Shown: positions 41,675 to 49,245 of the stretch, one piece after another
Layout of the letters: each line of letters opens with the position of its first letter
How positions within the stretch are numbered: the first letter of the stretch is position 1
Origin: Opitutaceae bacterium
GTDB lineage: Bacteria > Verrucomicrobiota > Verrucomicrobiia > Opitutales > Opitutaceae
Length of the DNA stretch: 64,000 nt
Direction of reading: 5' to 3'
Assembly: GCA_016794785.1 (NCBI GenBank)
Contig: JAEUHC010000019.1
Span: 62,001-126,000, forward strand
Position numbers and translations under genes: made by a program
Notes under the pieces: generated by a model
The model's input: only the letters and a program-made list of their open reading frames with translations
What the model was told of the DNA's origin: nothing
The model's database searches: none

Positions 41675-42730
41675 TTAGCGGAAGCGCGAGGCGAGGCCCG
41701 CGTGCAGATCGCGGATGAGCTTCTCGGTGGTGGGCCAGTCGATGCAGCCGTCGGTGATGCTCACGCCGTAGCGGAGGTTTTCCTTGGGCTGGGGGAAGGG
41801 TTGGTTGCCGACGCCGAGGTTGCTCTCGATCATCGCGCCCATGATGGAAGTATTGCCGGCGGTGATTTGATCGAGGAGGGCGCGGAGAACCTCGGGCTGG
41901 AGTTCGGGTTTCTTGGCGGAGTTGTCGTGCGAGCAGTCGACGAGGATGGCCTTGGGCAGGCCGGCTTTGGCGAGGAGCTGCTCGGTCTGGGTAATATGGG
42001 CGGGCGAGTAGTTGGGGCCGGCCGCGCCGCCGCGGAGGACGACGTGGCAGGCGGGATTGCCGCTCGTGACGATGGCGGAGGCGGCGCCATCAAGGTTGAT
42101 GCCGAGAAAAGTCTGCGGCTGGGAGGCGGCCTTGATGGCGTTGATGGCGGCCTGGAAAGAGCCATCGGTGCCGTTCTTGAAGCCGAGCGGCATCGAGAGT
42201 CCGCTGGCCATCTGACGGTGCGTCTGGGATTCCGTGGTGCGCGCGCCGATGGCGCCCCAGCACACGAGGTCCGCGACATACTGCGGAGTGATGGGATCGA
42301 GGAACTCCGTCGCGGTGGGGAGCCCGAGATCGAGCACGTCGCGCAGAAAGCTCCGCCCGAGGCGCAGGCCTGCGGCGATGTCATGCGACCCGTCGAGGTG
42401 CGGGTCCATGACGAGGCCTTTCCATCCGACCGTCGTGCGTGGTTTTTCAAAATAGACGCGCATCACGATCATGACGCGGTCGGATACTTCCCGGGCCAGC
42501 GTGGCCAAGCGTCGCGCGTAATCACGGCCCGCGTCGAGGTCGTGGATGGAGCAGGGGCCGACGATGAGAAGGAAGCGCTTGTCGTCGGTGAAGATCAGCC
42601 GGTGGATTTCGCGGCGTGCGTGCGTCACAAACTCAGCCTGCGCCTCGGTCTTGGGCAGTTCAGCCAAGAGGGCGGCGGGCGAGGGCAAGGGGCGCGTTTC
42701 GACAACGTGGATGTCGGACGTTTTCTGCAT
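41675..42730 (-). CDS. 3-deoxy-7-phosphoheptulonate synthase (class I DAHP synthase)
   Basis: The first committed step of aromatic amino-acid biosynthesis: condensation of PEP and erythrose-4-phosphate. The 351-residue protein is class I (AroF/AroG/AroH) with LLIVGPCSIHD carrying the metal-binding cysteine, MRVYFEKPRTTVGWKGL, GARTTESQTHRQMASGLSMP, visible as GARTTESQTHRQMASG, VLRGG and ILVDCSHDNS. Class I enzymes are usually feedback-inhibited by an aromatic amino acid; which one is not evident. An unusually structured leader region lies upstream, so attenuation is possible. mdh follows on the same strand. Confidence 0.93.
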   Translation of the reverse strand: MQKTSDIHVVETRPLPSPAALLAELPKTEAQAEFVTHARREIHRLIFTDDKRFLLIVGPCSIHDLDAGRDYARRLATLAREVSDRVMIVMRVYFEKPRTTVGWKGLVMDPHLDGSHDIAAGLRLGRSFLRDVLDLGLPTATEFLDPITPQYVADLVCWGAIGARTTESQTHRQMASGLSMPLGFKNGTDGSFQAAINAIKAASQPQTFLGINLDGAASAIVTSGNPACHVVLRGGAAGPNYSPAHITQTEQLLAKAGLPKAILVDCSHDNSAKKPELQPEVLRALLDQITAGNTSIMGAMIESNLGVGNQPFPQPKENLRYGVSITDGCIDWPTTEKLIRDLHAGLASRFR

Positions 42731-42823
42731 GAAGGGTCAGCTTGGCGGGCGGCGCTCCGGCGGTGCAAGTCTCGGTTTGTGCGCCGCGACCCGGTGGGCG
42801 CTGCCGCGAAGCTCGGAATCCGG

Positions 42824-42872
42824 GCAAAAAAGTGGCCGGCCGCTTACCCCTAAGCGGCCGGCCTTTGCTTTC
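42824..42872 (-). terminator. strong hairpin terminator in the leader of the DAHP synthase gene
   Basis: A perfect 13-bp stem GGCCGGCCGCTTA/TAAGCGGCCGGCC (42834-42863, loop CCCC on the plus strand) is followed on the minus strand by ACTTTTTTG and on the plus strand by TTTGCTTTCTT. Since neither neighbour gene ends here, it should terminate a short transcript from the right, about 100 nt before the DAHP synthase start. It may also act as an attenuator. Confidence 0.75.
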
Positions 42873-42887
42873 TTAGTTACCCCAAAA

Positions 42888-42906
42888 CTCCCCGCTAAGC
42901 GGGGAG
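42888..42906 (-). promoter_or_regulatory. second hairpin in the aroG-side leader
   Basis: CTCCCCGC-TTA-GCGGGGAG on the minus strand, an 8-bp stem with a 3-nt loop, followed by TTTTGGGG. It overlaps the stop codon of the putative leader peptide and shares the CCGCTTA wording with the terminator hairpin downstream. The two could be alternative structures. Confidence 0.5.
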
Positions 42907-42945
42907 AAGTGTTAAACTTGATGTTGCTAGGGATAGGCGTTTCAT
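42895..42945 (-). CDS. possible 16-aa leader peptide upstream of DAHP synthase
   Basis: ATG 42945 to TAG 42895 encodes MKRLSLATSSLTLLPA. It lies about 215 bp upstream of the DAHP synthase start, in AT-rich sequence, and its stop lies within a hairpin followed by a terminator. It has no Phe, Tyr or Trp codons, which argues against classical attenuation sensing aromatic amino acids. No ribosome binding site is obvious. Leader, sRNA or chance frame are all possible. Confidence 0.25.
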   Translation of the reverse strand: MKRLSLATSSLTLLPA

Positions 42946-43038
42946 GACGTTGGTCAATTGCAAGTTTTCAAAATCTATCACTTATTTCTCTAAAGGTTCT
43001 ATTTGAGTATCTTAATGCCTATCAATAAATCTAATTCC

Positions 43039-43932
43039 ATGGCGTTTCACCGCTGGAAACCGACGGCGTGGTTGCGGATTTACGGGGAAGACGCGGCGGC
43101 TTTTCTGCAAGGGCAGTTCACCAACGACCTGCGCGGTCTCGCGGTGGGCGATGGCCGATATGGCCTATGGCTCTCCGTAAAGGGCAAGGTGCTCGCCGAC
43201 AGTTTCGTGATTCGCGGAGCCGGGAAGGGCGAGTTTTGGGTCGGCAGCTACTTTTCTCCGGCCGCGGTGATTCGTGAGCGGCTCGAAGGCTACATCATCG
43301 CCGATGATGTCACGATGGTGGATGAAACCGAGGCCTGGACCGGGATGAGTTTGCTCGGCGAGGTGGGGGAGCAGATCGCCGGGCTGGGTGCGGACAACGA
43401 ATCGCCGAGGGTGTTTTTTCGCGGACGACGCGGTGGCGGCGAGGGGTTCGAAGTCATGTCGCGCGTGGATGACGGTGCGGTTTTGCCGGCTCGGCTCGCG
43501 CAGTTGACGAGCATGGCGGACGAACTCACAGCGGAAGAAATGGCACGACGGCGGATCGCGGCTGGAATTCCAGCGGTGCCGGTGGATGTCGGTCCGGGTG
43601 ATTTGCCCAACGAGGCTGGGCTCGAGGCCGAAGCGATCTCCTACACCAAGGGCTGCTACCTCGGCCAAGAGGTGATGGCCCGGCTCAAATCGATGGGCCA
43701 GGTGCGTCGCCGGTTGCTGCGCGTGCGTGGCGCGGGCGCGGCGCCGACCGAATTGCCGGCGGCTCTAGTCGCTGGCGAGCGCCGGGTCGGCGAAGTGCGC
43801 TCGGCAGTGGCCGAGGGAAACGGCGGCTGGATCGGCCTGGCGATGATATCACTGATCGCCGCAGGTGGGGCAACGGAGCTCACGCTCGCGGGGCCGTCCG
43901 AGCAGAAAGTCGGGCTGGTCGATCCGTTGTGA
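43039..43932 (+). CDS. ygfZ: folate-binding protein YgfZ (GcvT-like)
   Basis: A 297-residue protein of the YgfZ/GcvT-related family, involved in iron-sulfur cluster maintenance with tetrahydrofolate. It starts WLRIYGEDAAAFLQGQFTNDLRGL after the ATG at 43039 and carries the family signature K-G-C-Y-x-G-Q-E as YTKGCYLGQEVMARLKSMGQ, with the conserved cysteine. The frame extends to 43003 through an AT-rich leader, and ATG 43015 is an alternative. It overlaps the next small gene by 4 bp. It is divergent from the DAHP synthase gene. Confidence 0.88.
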   Translation: MAFHRWKPTAWLRIYGEDAAAFLQGQFTNDLRGLAVGDGRYGLWLSVKGKVLADSFVIRGAGKGEFWVGSYFSPAAVIRERLEGYIIADDVTMVDETEAWTGMSLLGEVGEQIAGLGADNESPRVFFRGRRGGGEGFEVMSRVDDGAVLPARLAQLTSMADELTAEEMARRRIAAGIPAVPVDVGPGDLPNEAGLEAEAISYTKGCYLGQEVMARLKSMGQVRRRLLRVRGAGAAPTELPAALVAGERRVGEVRSAVAEGNGGWIGLAMISLIAAGGATELTLAGPSEQKVGLVDPL

Positions 43933-44153
43933 GCGAACTCGAACAACTTTCCCGGCTGTGTGAACGCCTCGGTGCCTCCGGCGCGCAGGCGGCGACGATG
44001 GCCGCCCAACTCCTCAAGCGCGCCGACCAGCTTGCCGTGGAGCGTGGCCTCACGCGCGAGGCCGCGCTGGCGAGCCTCGTCGAGGTGCTCGTGAAAGGCC
44101 GTGCCGGCGAGGTCCCGGCCCGCTTTGCCCCCGCGCCACGTGACGGGAATTGA
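43929..44153 (+). CDS. small hypothetical protein (74 aa), coupled to ygfZ
   Basis: A 74-residue helical protein (LEQLSRLCERLGASGAQAAT, LLKRADQLAVERGLTREAAL) starting at GTG 43929, whose GTGA overlaps the ygfZ stop. The HU gene follows 50 bp downstream. No family is recognised. Short helical size and the coupled start suggest a real co-translated gene, but nothing indicates its role. Confidence 0.65.
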   Translation: MSELEQLSRLCERLGASGAQAATMAAQLLKRADQLAVERGLTREAALASLVEVLVKGRAGEVPARFAPAPRDGN

Positions 44154-44203
44154 GTTTGACCGCGCCGGGCCGGGTTTCTTCGCTCGCACTTTCATTCACC
44201 CCA

Positions 44204-44473
44204 ATGAACAAGGCCGACCTCGTTGCCGATGTGCAGAAGATCATGCGTAACGGCACCTCCAAGGCCTCCGCGGAGCGCGCCACCGACGCCGTGCTGACCG
44301 CGATCAAGCGTGGGCTCCGGCGCGACAAGGAGGTCTCGCTCGTCGGCTTCGGCGCGTTCGCACTGGCGGTGCGCCCCGCGCGCAACGGCTACAATCCCCA
44401 CACCCGCCAGCCCATGCGCATCCCCGCGGTCAAGACCGTGCGCTTCAAGCCCGCGGCGGAGCTGCGCGGTTAG
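44204..44473 (+). CDS. HU-family DNA-binding protein
   Basis: An 89-residue nucleoid protein from ATG 44204. The HU/IHF signature is clear: MNKADLVADVQKIM, SKASAERATDAVLTAIKRGL, EVSLVGFGAFALAVRPARNG and NPHTRQPMRIPAVKTVRFKP, the last containing the beta-arm tip residues. HU bends and compacts DNA. It lies between a small ygfZ-coupled gene and an inositol-monophosphatase-like gene, all on the plus strand. Confidence 0.95.
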   Translation: MNKADLVADVQKIMRNGTSKASAERATDAVLTAIKRGLRRDKEVSLVGFGAFALAVRPARNGYNPHTRQPMRIPAVKTVRFKPAAELRG

Positions 44474-44541
44474 GCGCGCGTGGCTGGCGTGCTTTCAGGT
44501 TCGACGTGGCCGGGGCGCGCCCTCACCACCTGCCACGACTC

Positions 44542-45543
44542 ATGAACACCCGCCAGCTCGACCTGCTGCGCCGTCTGCTCTGCGATTTGCAGGCGCACCT
44601 TCGCGACACCGTGATCGCCGCGCGCCGGCGGCAGGCGGGGAAGTTCGCCCGGGTCGCGGCCGTGACCGCGGCCGACACGATCTACCACATCGATCGCATC
44701 AGCGAGGCGGCGATCATCGCGTGGTTCGGGCGGCACTGGCCGGACGCGTGTCCAGTCGAGGTCGTGATGGAGGGGCTCGAGGGCGAGGCGGTCACTTTTC
44801 CGCGCGGCACGCCGGTCGCGCAGACCGCGTGGAAATGCATCCTCGATCCGATCGATGGCACGCGCGGCATCATGTATGACAAGCGTTCCGCGTGGATCCT
44901 CGCCGGCCTCGCGCCGCAGCGTGGCGTGCGCACGCACCTCGGCGACATCGTCGTCGCCGCGATGACCGAGCTGCCCGTCTCGAAACAGGATCGCTCTGAT
45001 CAACTCAGTGCGGTGCGCGGCGGCGGCGTGGCGGCCGTGACGCACGATCTCGTGCGGGGCACGCGGCGGCGCTGGACCCCGCGGCCCTCGCGCGCGCGCG
45101 GCTTTGAGCACGGCTTCGCCTCGCTCGCCCACTTTTTCCCCGAGGGCAAGGCCCTGCTCGGGGCCGTCGAGGAAGCGCTGTGGCGCGACCTCGGCCTCCT
45201 CGGAAAAAACGGCGGCCAGCTCGTCTTCGACGACCAATACATCAGCACCGGCGGCCAGCTCTTCGAGTTGATTGCCGGTCACGATCGCATGCTCGGGGAT
45301 CTGCGGCCGCCGGCCTACGCGAAGCTGGGTTTCTCGTCCGCCACGCTGTGCTGCCATCCCTACGACATCTGCACTGCGCTCATCGCGCGCGAGGCCGGCT
45401 GTGTGATCGAGGCGCCCGCGGGCGGAGTGCTGCGGGCCCCGCTCGACACGACCAGCCCTGTCGCGTGGATGGGCTACGCCAACATGCACCTCGCCCGCCT
45501 CGTCCGCCCCGTGCTGCGCCGCGTGATGGCGCGCCACTTTTGA
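44542..45543 (+). CDS. inositol monophosphatase-like protein
   Basis: A 333-residue protein from ATG 44542 related to the inositol monophosphatase/FBPase/CysQ superfamily. The metal site motif is CILDPIDGTRGIMYDKRSAW (DPIDGT) with an upstream acidic segment VVMEGLEGE. A C-terminal acidic site is less obvious: HPYDICTALIAREAGCVIEAP holds the expected D near the end. Members remove phosphate from inositol, 3'-phosphoadenosine phosphates or sugar phosphates; the substrate is unknown. It converges with the prepilin peptidase gene with only 4 bp between stops. Confidence 0.8.
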   Translation: MNTRQLDLLRRLLCDLQAHLRDTVIAARRRQAGKFARVAAVTAADTIYHIDRISEAAIIAWFGRHWPDACPVEVVMEGLEGEAVTFPRGTPVAQTAWKCILDPIDGTRGIMYDKRSAWILAGLAPQRGVRTHLGDIVVAAMTELPVSKQDRSDQLSAVRGGGVAAVTHDLVRGTRRRWTPRPSRARGFEHGFASLAHFFPEGKALLGAVEEALWRDLGLLGKNGGQLVFDDQYISTGGQLFELIAGHDRMLGDLRPPAYAKLGFSSATLCCHPYDICTALIAREAGCVIEAPAGGVLRAPLDTTSPVAWMGYANMHLARLVRPVLRRVMARHF

Positions 45544-45547
45544 TGCT

Positions 45548-46462
45548 TCAGAAAAGCTGGGCCATCTCCGCCATCCAGCTGAGCACCGGCCCGCGGAAAA
45601 ACAAAAAGTAGAGCCCCCCTGCAATCGCGAGCATCGGGCCGAAGGGGATGTGCGCCCCGAAGCCGAGCGGCGCGGCCTCGCCCTCGGGCGTCTCGGAGGG
45701 CGGCGCCGCCGCGGCGCGCCGGCCCGTCGTTTTTTCCCAGGCCCACGCGATCGCAAACCACACCGTGCCCACCACCGCGCCGCCGAAGATCGTGAACACC
45801 GCGCCCTGCCAGCCGCAGAACGCCCCGATCGCGCCCACGAACTTCACGTCGCCGAAGCCCATCGCCTCCTTGCGCAGCACCACCTCCGCGATCAGCGCGA
45901 TCCACAGCACGAGGCCGGAGCCGATGAGCAGGCCGAGCAGCGCGGAGCGCACGCCGCGCAGCGCATCCACGAGGTAAATTCCGCTGTCGTGCCCGTGCAG
46001 CGCCGGCACCAGCGCCGCGATGAACACCCCGAGCACCCCGAGCCCAATCGTGAAAACATCCGGAATGATCATGTGGTCGAGGTCGATGAAGGTGGCCGCG
46101 ACCAGGCAGCTCACGAAAATCCATCCGCACACCGCCACGACCGGAGGAAAGTGCAGCCAGCACACGGTGAACAGCAGGCCAGTCAGCAGCTCGACAAATG
46201 GGTAGCGAAACGAAAACGCCCGCCCGCAGCACCGCGCCCGCCCGCGCAGGATCAGCCACGAGAGGATGGGGATGTTGTCGTAAAACCGGATCGGCTGGCC
46301 GCACCCGCAGTGCGAGCCGGGCGTGACGACCGACTGCTCCTTGGGCAGCCGGTAGATCACGACGTTGAGGAAACTCCCCACGCACGCGCCGAAGATGAAG
46401 GCGACCGCGGGGAAAAACCACGGGAACGCGGCGGAGACTTCGGCAAAGGCGGATGACGTCAT
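45548..46462 (-). CDS. prepilin peptidase (type IV leader peptidase)
   Basis: A 304-residue inner-membrane aspartic protease that cleaves and N-methylates type IV pilin or pseudopilin precursors. After a first membrane helix come paired cysteines in CGCGQPIRFYDNIPILSW and ARCCGRAF, the zinc-binding loop of the methylating type. The two catalytic aspartates are in TFIDLDHMIIPD and GFGDVKFVGAIGAF (GxGD). The C-terminal loop is longer than usual (PSETPEGEAAPLGFGAHIPFG). No pilus genes are in the window. It is the last gene of the yggS-sirB1-aroE-pilD run. Confidence 0.9.
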   Translation of the reverse strand: MTSSAFAEVSAAFPWFFPAVAFIFGACVGSFLNVVIYRLPKEQSVVTPGSHCGCGQPIRFYDNIPILSWLILRGRARCCGRAFSFRYPFVELLTGLLFTVCWLHFPPVVAVCGWIFVSCLVAATFIDLDHMIIPDVFTIGLGVLGVFIAALVPALHGHDSGIYLVDALRGVRSALLGLLIGSGLVLWIALIAEVVLRKEAMGFGDVKFVGAIGAFCGWQGAVFTIFGGAVVGTVWFAIAWAWEKTTGRRAAAAPPSETPEGEAAPLGFGAHIPFGPMLAIAGGLYFLFFRGPVLSWMAEMAQLF

Positions 46463-46510
46463 GCGGTGGGGCCTGCGGGCAGGCGATCAGCGCACGCTCG
46501 CGGGCCGGCG

Positions 46511-46534
46511 AATCGCTTGCAAGCCAGCTCCTAC
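46511..46534 (-). repeat. single REP-like repeat at the aroE 3' end
   Basis: On the minus strand it reads GTAGGAGCTGGCTTGCAAGC, i.e. a GTAG head followed by a GCTTGCAAGC self-complementary core. The TAG of the head is the aroE stop codon (46531-46533). It closely resembles the GTAGGAG- and GTGGGAG-headed REP sequences of Pseudomonas. Confidence 0.7.
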
Positions 46535-47439
46535 AGCCCGAGCGCGGCGCGCGCGGCGGCGGCCATGCGGGGGGCGGTGCGCGCCGCGGGGATGCCGCTC
46601 CAGATTTCCAGGGCTTTGGCGCCTTGGTGAACGAGCATCGCGAGGCCATTGGCCTGCGGCAGGCCGAGCTTGGCCGCATCGCGCAGCAGCGCGGTCGCGG
46701 GCGGGTTGTAGATCATGTCGAAGACCGCCGCGGGGCGCGGCAGCGCGGCGAGAGTGATCGGGAGCGGATCGGCGGGCTTCAGGCCGGCGCTGGTGGCGTT
46801 GATGACGAGGGCGTCTGCCGGGAGATCGGCGGGTGGCTCCGCCGGCGTGAAGCCGCGCACCGGAATGCCATCCGCGATGGGCGCGAGGGTCGTGAGCAGC
46901 GTGGCGAGATTCGCCGCGGTGCGGTTGGCGATCCAGAGCGAGGCGCAGCGGCGTTGCAGGCACTCGACGGCCGCTCCCCGGGCCGCGCCGCCGGCGCCGA
47001 GCAAGACGATGGGTGCCCCGGCGAGATCGCGGCCGAGGGTCTCCTGCACGGCGGTGGCGAGGCCGTAGCCGTCGGTGTTGTGGCCGCGCCAGCCGCGCTC
47101 CGTCCAGAGCAGGGTGTTGACCGCGCCGATGGGCCGCGCGGCCTCGTCCACGCCGGCGACCCGATCAAAGGCGATGATCTTGTGCGGCACGGTGAGGTTC
47201 ACGCCGCGGAATTTTTTCGCGTGCAACAGCTCGAGCGCGCGCGGCAGATCGTCGGGATGGACCTCAAAGCGGAAATAGCGCCAGTCGGCGAACCGCGGTT
47301 CGGCGCGGGCCAGCTCGTCGAGCGCGGCGTTGTGCATCGCCGGGCTGACCGAGTGCTTGATCGGGTGGCCGAGCACCGCGAGCGAGACGCCGGGGCGGGA
47401 CCACGACTCAAGGTCGCGAAGGGTGAGAGGGTCGTTCAA
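46531..47439 (-). CDS. aroE: shikimate dehydrogenase
   Basis: A 302-residue NADPH-dependent enzyme reducing 3-dehydroshikimate to shikimate. The substrate motif is LGHPIKHSVSPAMHNAALDEL, visible as GHPIKHSVSPAMHNAAL, with the catalytic lysine in NLTVPHK and the NTDGYG segment. The nucleotide site is IVLLGAGGAARGAAVECL. The start is TTG 47439; no ATG lies closer than residue 36. Its TAG stop is part of a REP-like repeat head. It sits upstream of the prepilin peptidase and downstream of the SirB1-like gene. Confidence 0.92.
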   Translation of the reverse strand: MNDPLTLRDLESWSRPGVSLAVLGHPIKHSVSPAMHNAALDELARAEPRFADWRYFRFEVHPDDLPRALELLHAKKFRGVNLTVPHKIIAFDRVAGVDEAARPIGAVNTLLWTERGWRGHNTDGYGLATAVQETLGRDLAGAPIVLLGAGGAARGAAVECLQRRCASLWIANRTAANLATLLTTLAPIADGIPVRGFTPAEPPADLPADALVINATSAGLKPADPLPITLAALPRPAAVFDMIYNPPATALLRDAAKLGLPQANGLAMLVHQGAKALEIWSGIPAARTAPRMAAAARAALGL

Positions 47440-47440
47440 T

Positions 47441-47516
47441 TTACGATTTGGGATTTACGAATTACGACGCACACACGAACCGCAGACGTAAATCGTAATT
47501 CGTCCAATCGTAATTC
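47441..47516. repeat. AT-rich palindromic repeat between aroE and SirB1-like gene
   Basis: TTACGATTTGGGATTTACG and ACGAATTACGAC on one side, and GTAAATCGTAATTCGTCC and AATCGTAATTC on the other, form an imperfect inverted repeat built of ATTTACGA and GAATTACGA units. It is markedly AT-rich in a GC-rich context and fills the 86-bp gap. Confidence 0.6.
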
Positions 47517-47525
47517 TGCCCGGCT

Positions 47526-48395
47526 TCATCCCGTCGCGTGCTTGGCGTAGGTCGCCTCGAACTCCTCCACGAACCCGGCAAAGAGCTTCGCGCGCACGGT
47601 GTCGCCCGCGGCGGCGTAGTGGTTCACCAAGTTGCGGCAGCCCCGGCACAGCACCTCGCGCACGGGCGTCGGCGCGAGATCGGAGGGCTTGGGCGTGTGG
47701 TTGGCGGCCCGCAGCAGATCGAATATCTCCGGCACGTCGCGAAACAGCCCGCGCTCAAAGGGATCGACGAAGAACGGAAGCTCGTCGCTGAAGCAGCCGA
47801 CGACGAAGTGGCCCGGCAGGCCGACCGGCTCGAGCTCCAGGCCCACGCGCTGCGCGACCAGCAGATAGACGATGCTGAGCGAAATCGGGATGCCGGTGCG
47901 GCGTTCGAGCACCTGATCGAGGAAGCTGTTGAGCGGATCGGTGTAGTGCTCGACGTTGCCGTGGAAGCCGCACTCGTGGAAGAGCACGCGGTTGAGGATG
48001 CGGCATTTTTCGCGCGCCGACGAGGGCTCGACAATCAGCTCGCGGCAGCGCGCGGCGATGGCGTCGAGCTGGCCGCAGCATTCGCCGGCGTCGAGCCGCG
48101 GCGAGATGGTGCGCGCGAGCAGGAGGGCGCCGGTTTCGAGCTCGTAGTGCATCGACCGGATGAAGCCGCGGAATTCCGCGACCGGATCGGTGAACTTCAG
48201 CTCGTCGAGGAACCAGGCGGCGTGGCGGGCGGCGACGCGGTTGGGCCCGCGGACGACCGTCTGGAGAAACGATGCGGCGGCCGGGCCGAGTTCCGCGAAG
48301 CGGAGGAGGAGCGCCCGGCGGACGACAGGACTCGCATCGTCGAGCAGGCCGAGGAAAGCATCGCGCTGCGCCGTGCCGAGAGTTTCGGTTTCCAC
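47526..48395 (-). CDS. transglutaminase-like SirB1-family protein
   Basis: From GTG 48395 the product has 289 residues; TTG 48443 is an alternative start. The central region LNRVLFHECGFHGNVEHYTDPLNSFLDQVLERRTGIPISL carries the SirB1/transglutaminase-core wording, visible as FLDQVLERRTGIPISLSIVY and VGLPGHFVV with HFVV near the catalytic area. An N-terminal helical region precedes it and a short repeat-like tail with CRGCRNLVNHY follows. Function of this family is unclear; members often neighbour redox or cofactor genes. It lies between yggS and aroE. Confidence 0.8.
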   Translation of the reverse strand: METETLGTAQRDAFLGLLDDASPVVRRALLLRFAELGPAAASFLQTVVRGPNRVAARHAAWFLDELKFTDPVAEFRGFIRSMHYELETGALLLARTISPRLDAGECCGQLDAIAARCRELIVEPSSAREKCRILNRVLFHECGFHGNVEHYTDPLNSFLDQVLERRTGIPISLSIVYLLVAQRVGLELEPVGLPGHFVVGCFSDELPFFVDPFERGLFRDVPEIFDLLRAANHTPKPSDLAPTPVREVLCRGCRNLVNHYAAAGDTVRAKLFAGFVEEFEATYAKHATG

Positions 48396-48458
48396 GCTGC
48401 CAAACGAATTTCTTTTTCCGATCGGGGCAACAGGGAAACCCAAAGTAGCGCGAAAAAA

Positions 48459-49172
48459 TTAGCGCACCCCGAACAGCGCCGTGCCGACGCGCACCATCGT
48501 GCTGCCGGCGGCGATGGCGATCGTGAGATCGCCGGTCATGCCCATCGAGAGTTCCCGCAACGGCGACCCAAAGCGCGCGGCGAGATCGTCGCGGAGCGTG
48601 CGCAGGTTGGCGAAGGTCCGCTCGGCGTGCGCCGCGGTCTCCCCGGGCGTCGCGCCGAGGGGCGCGATGGTCATGAGGCCGTCGACGCGGAGATTCTTCT
48701 GGGCGAGCGCAGTCTCGAGGAGGGCGGGGGCGGCGGCGAGGTCGGCGCCGAACTTCGCAGGATCGTCGCCGGCGTTGATTTGAAGGAGGACGGGGAGGGT
48801 CTTGCCGGTCTCGGCGGCGGCGCGGTCGAGGTGCGTGAGGAGCTTGGCGCTATCGACGCTCTGCACGCGATGGAAGTGCCGCGCCGCGAGCTTGGCTTTG
48901 TTGGACTGGAGGTGGCCGATGAGTTCCCAGCGCACGCTCGCCGATGACGCGGCGATTTGTGCGCGCTTCTCGACGCCTTCCTGCACGCGGTTTTCGCCGA
49001 CCCCGCGCAAGCCGTAGCGCGCCGCGTGATCGACGGCGCCGGCGGGGTGGGTCTTGGTCACGGCGAGCAGCTCCACCGTGGCGGGATCGCGACCGGCGGC
49101 GGTGCAGGCCGCGGCGATCTGGGCGCGGAGAGCGTCGGCGCGGCGGGCAAATTCCTCGTAGGCGATCAGCAT
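48459..49172 (-). CDS. yggS: PLP homeostasis protein, YggS family
   Basis: A 237-residue alanine-racemase-fold protein that binds PLP and balances its pools and those of certain amino acids. The PLP lysine is in VELLAVTKTHPAGAV. Other family segments are GENRVQEGVEK, WELIGHLQSNKAK, VQSVDSAKL, LLQINAGDD, LRELSMGMTGDLTIAIAAGSTMVRVGTALFG, visible as LSMGMTGDLTIAIAAG and RVGTALFG. The start at ATG 49172 is 73 bp from the divergent LysR gene. Confidence 0.94.
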   Translation of the reverse strand: MLIAYEEFARRADALRAQIAAACTAAGRDPATVELLAVTKTHPAGAVDHAARYGLRGVGENRVQEGVEKRAQIAASSASVRWELIGHLQSNKAKLAARHFHRVQSVDSAKLLTHLDRAAAETGKTLPVLLQINAGDDPAKFGADLAAAPALLETALAQKNLRVDGLMTIAPLGATPGETAAHAERTFANLRTLRDDLAARFGSPLRELSMGMTGDLTIAIAAGSTMVRVGTALFGVR

Positions 49173-49245
49173 GGGAAGGGCGGCGACTTAGTGGTTTACG
49201 AAGCAGCCGGACTTTCTAGGCTCCGGCAAACAAGGCCAGCCAATC

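Noticed and set aside
42895..42945. Classical aromatic-codon attenuation of DAHP synthase
   Set aside because: The only short leader frame has no Phe, Tyr or Trp codons, so that specific mechanism is not supported; kept only as a structured leader of unknown role.
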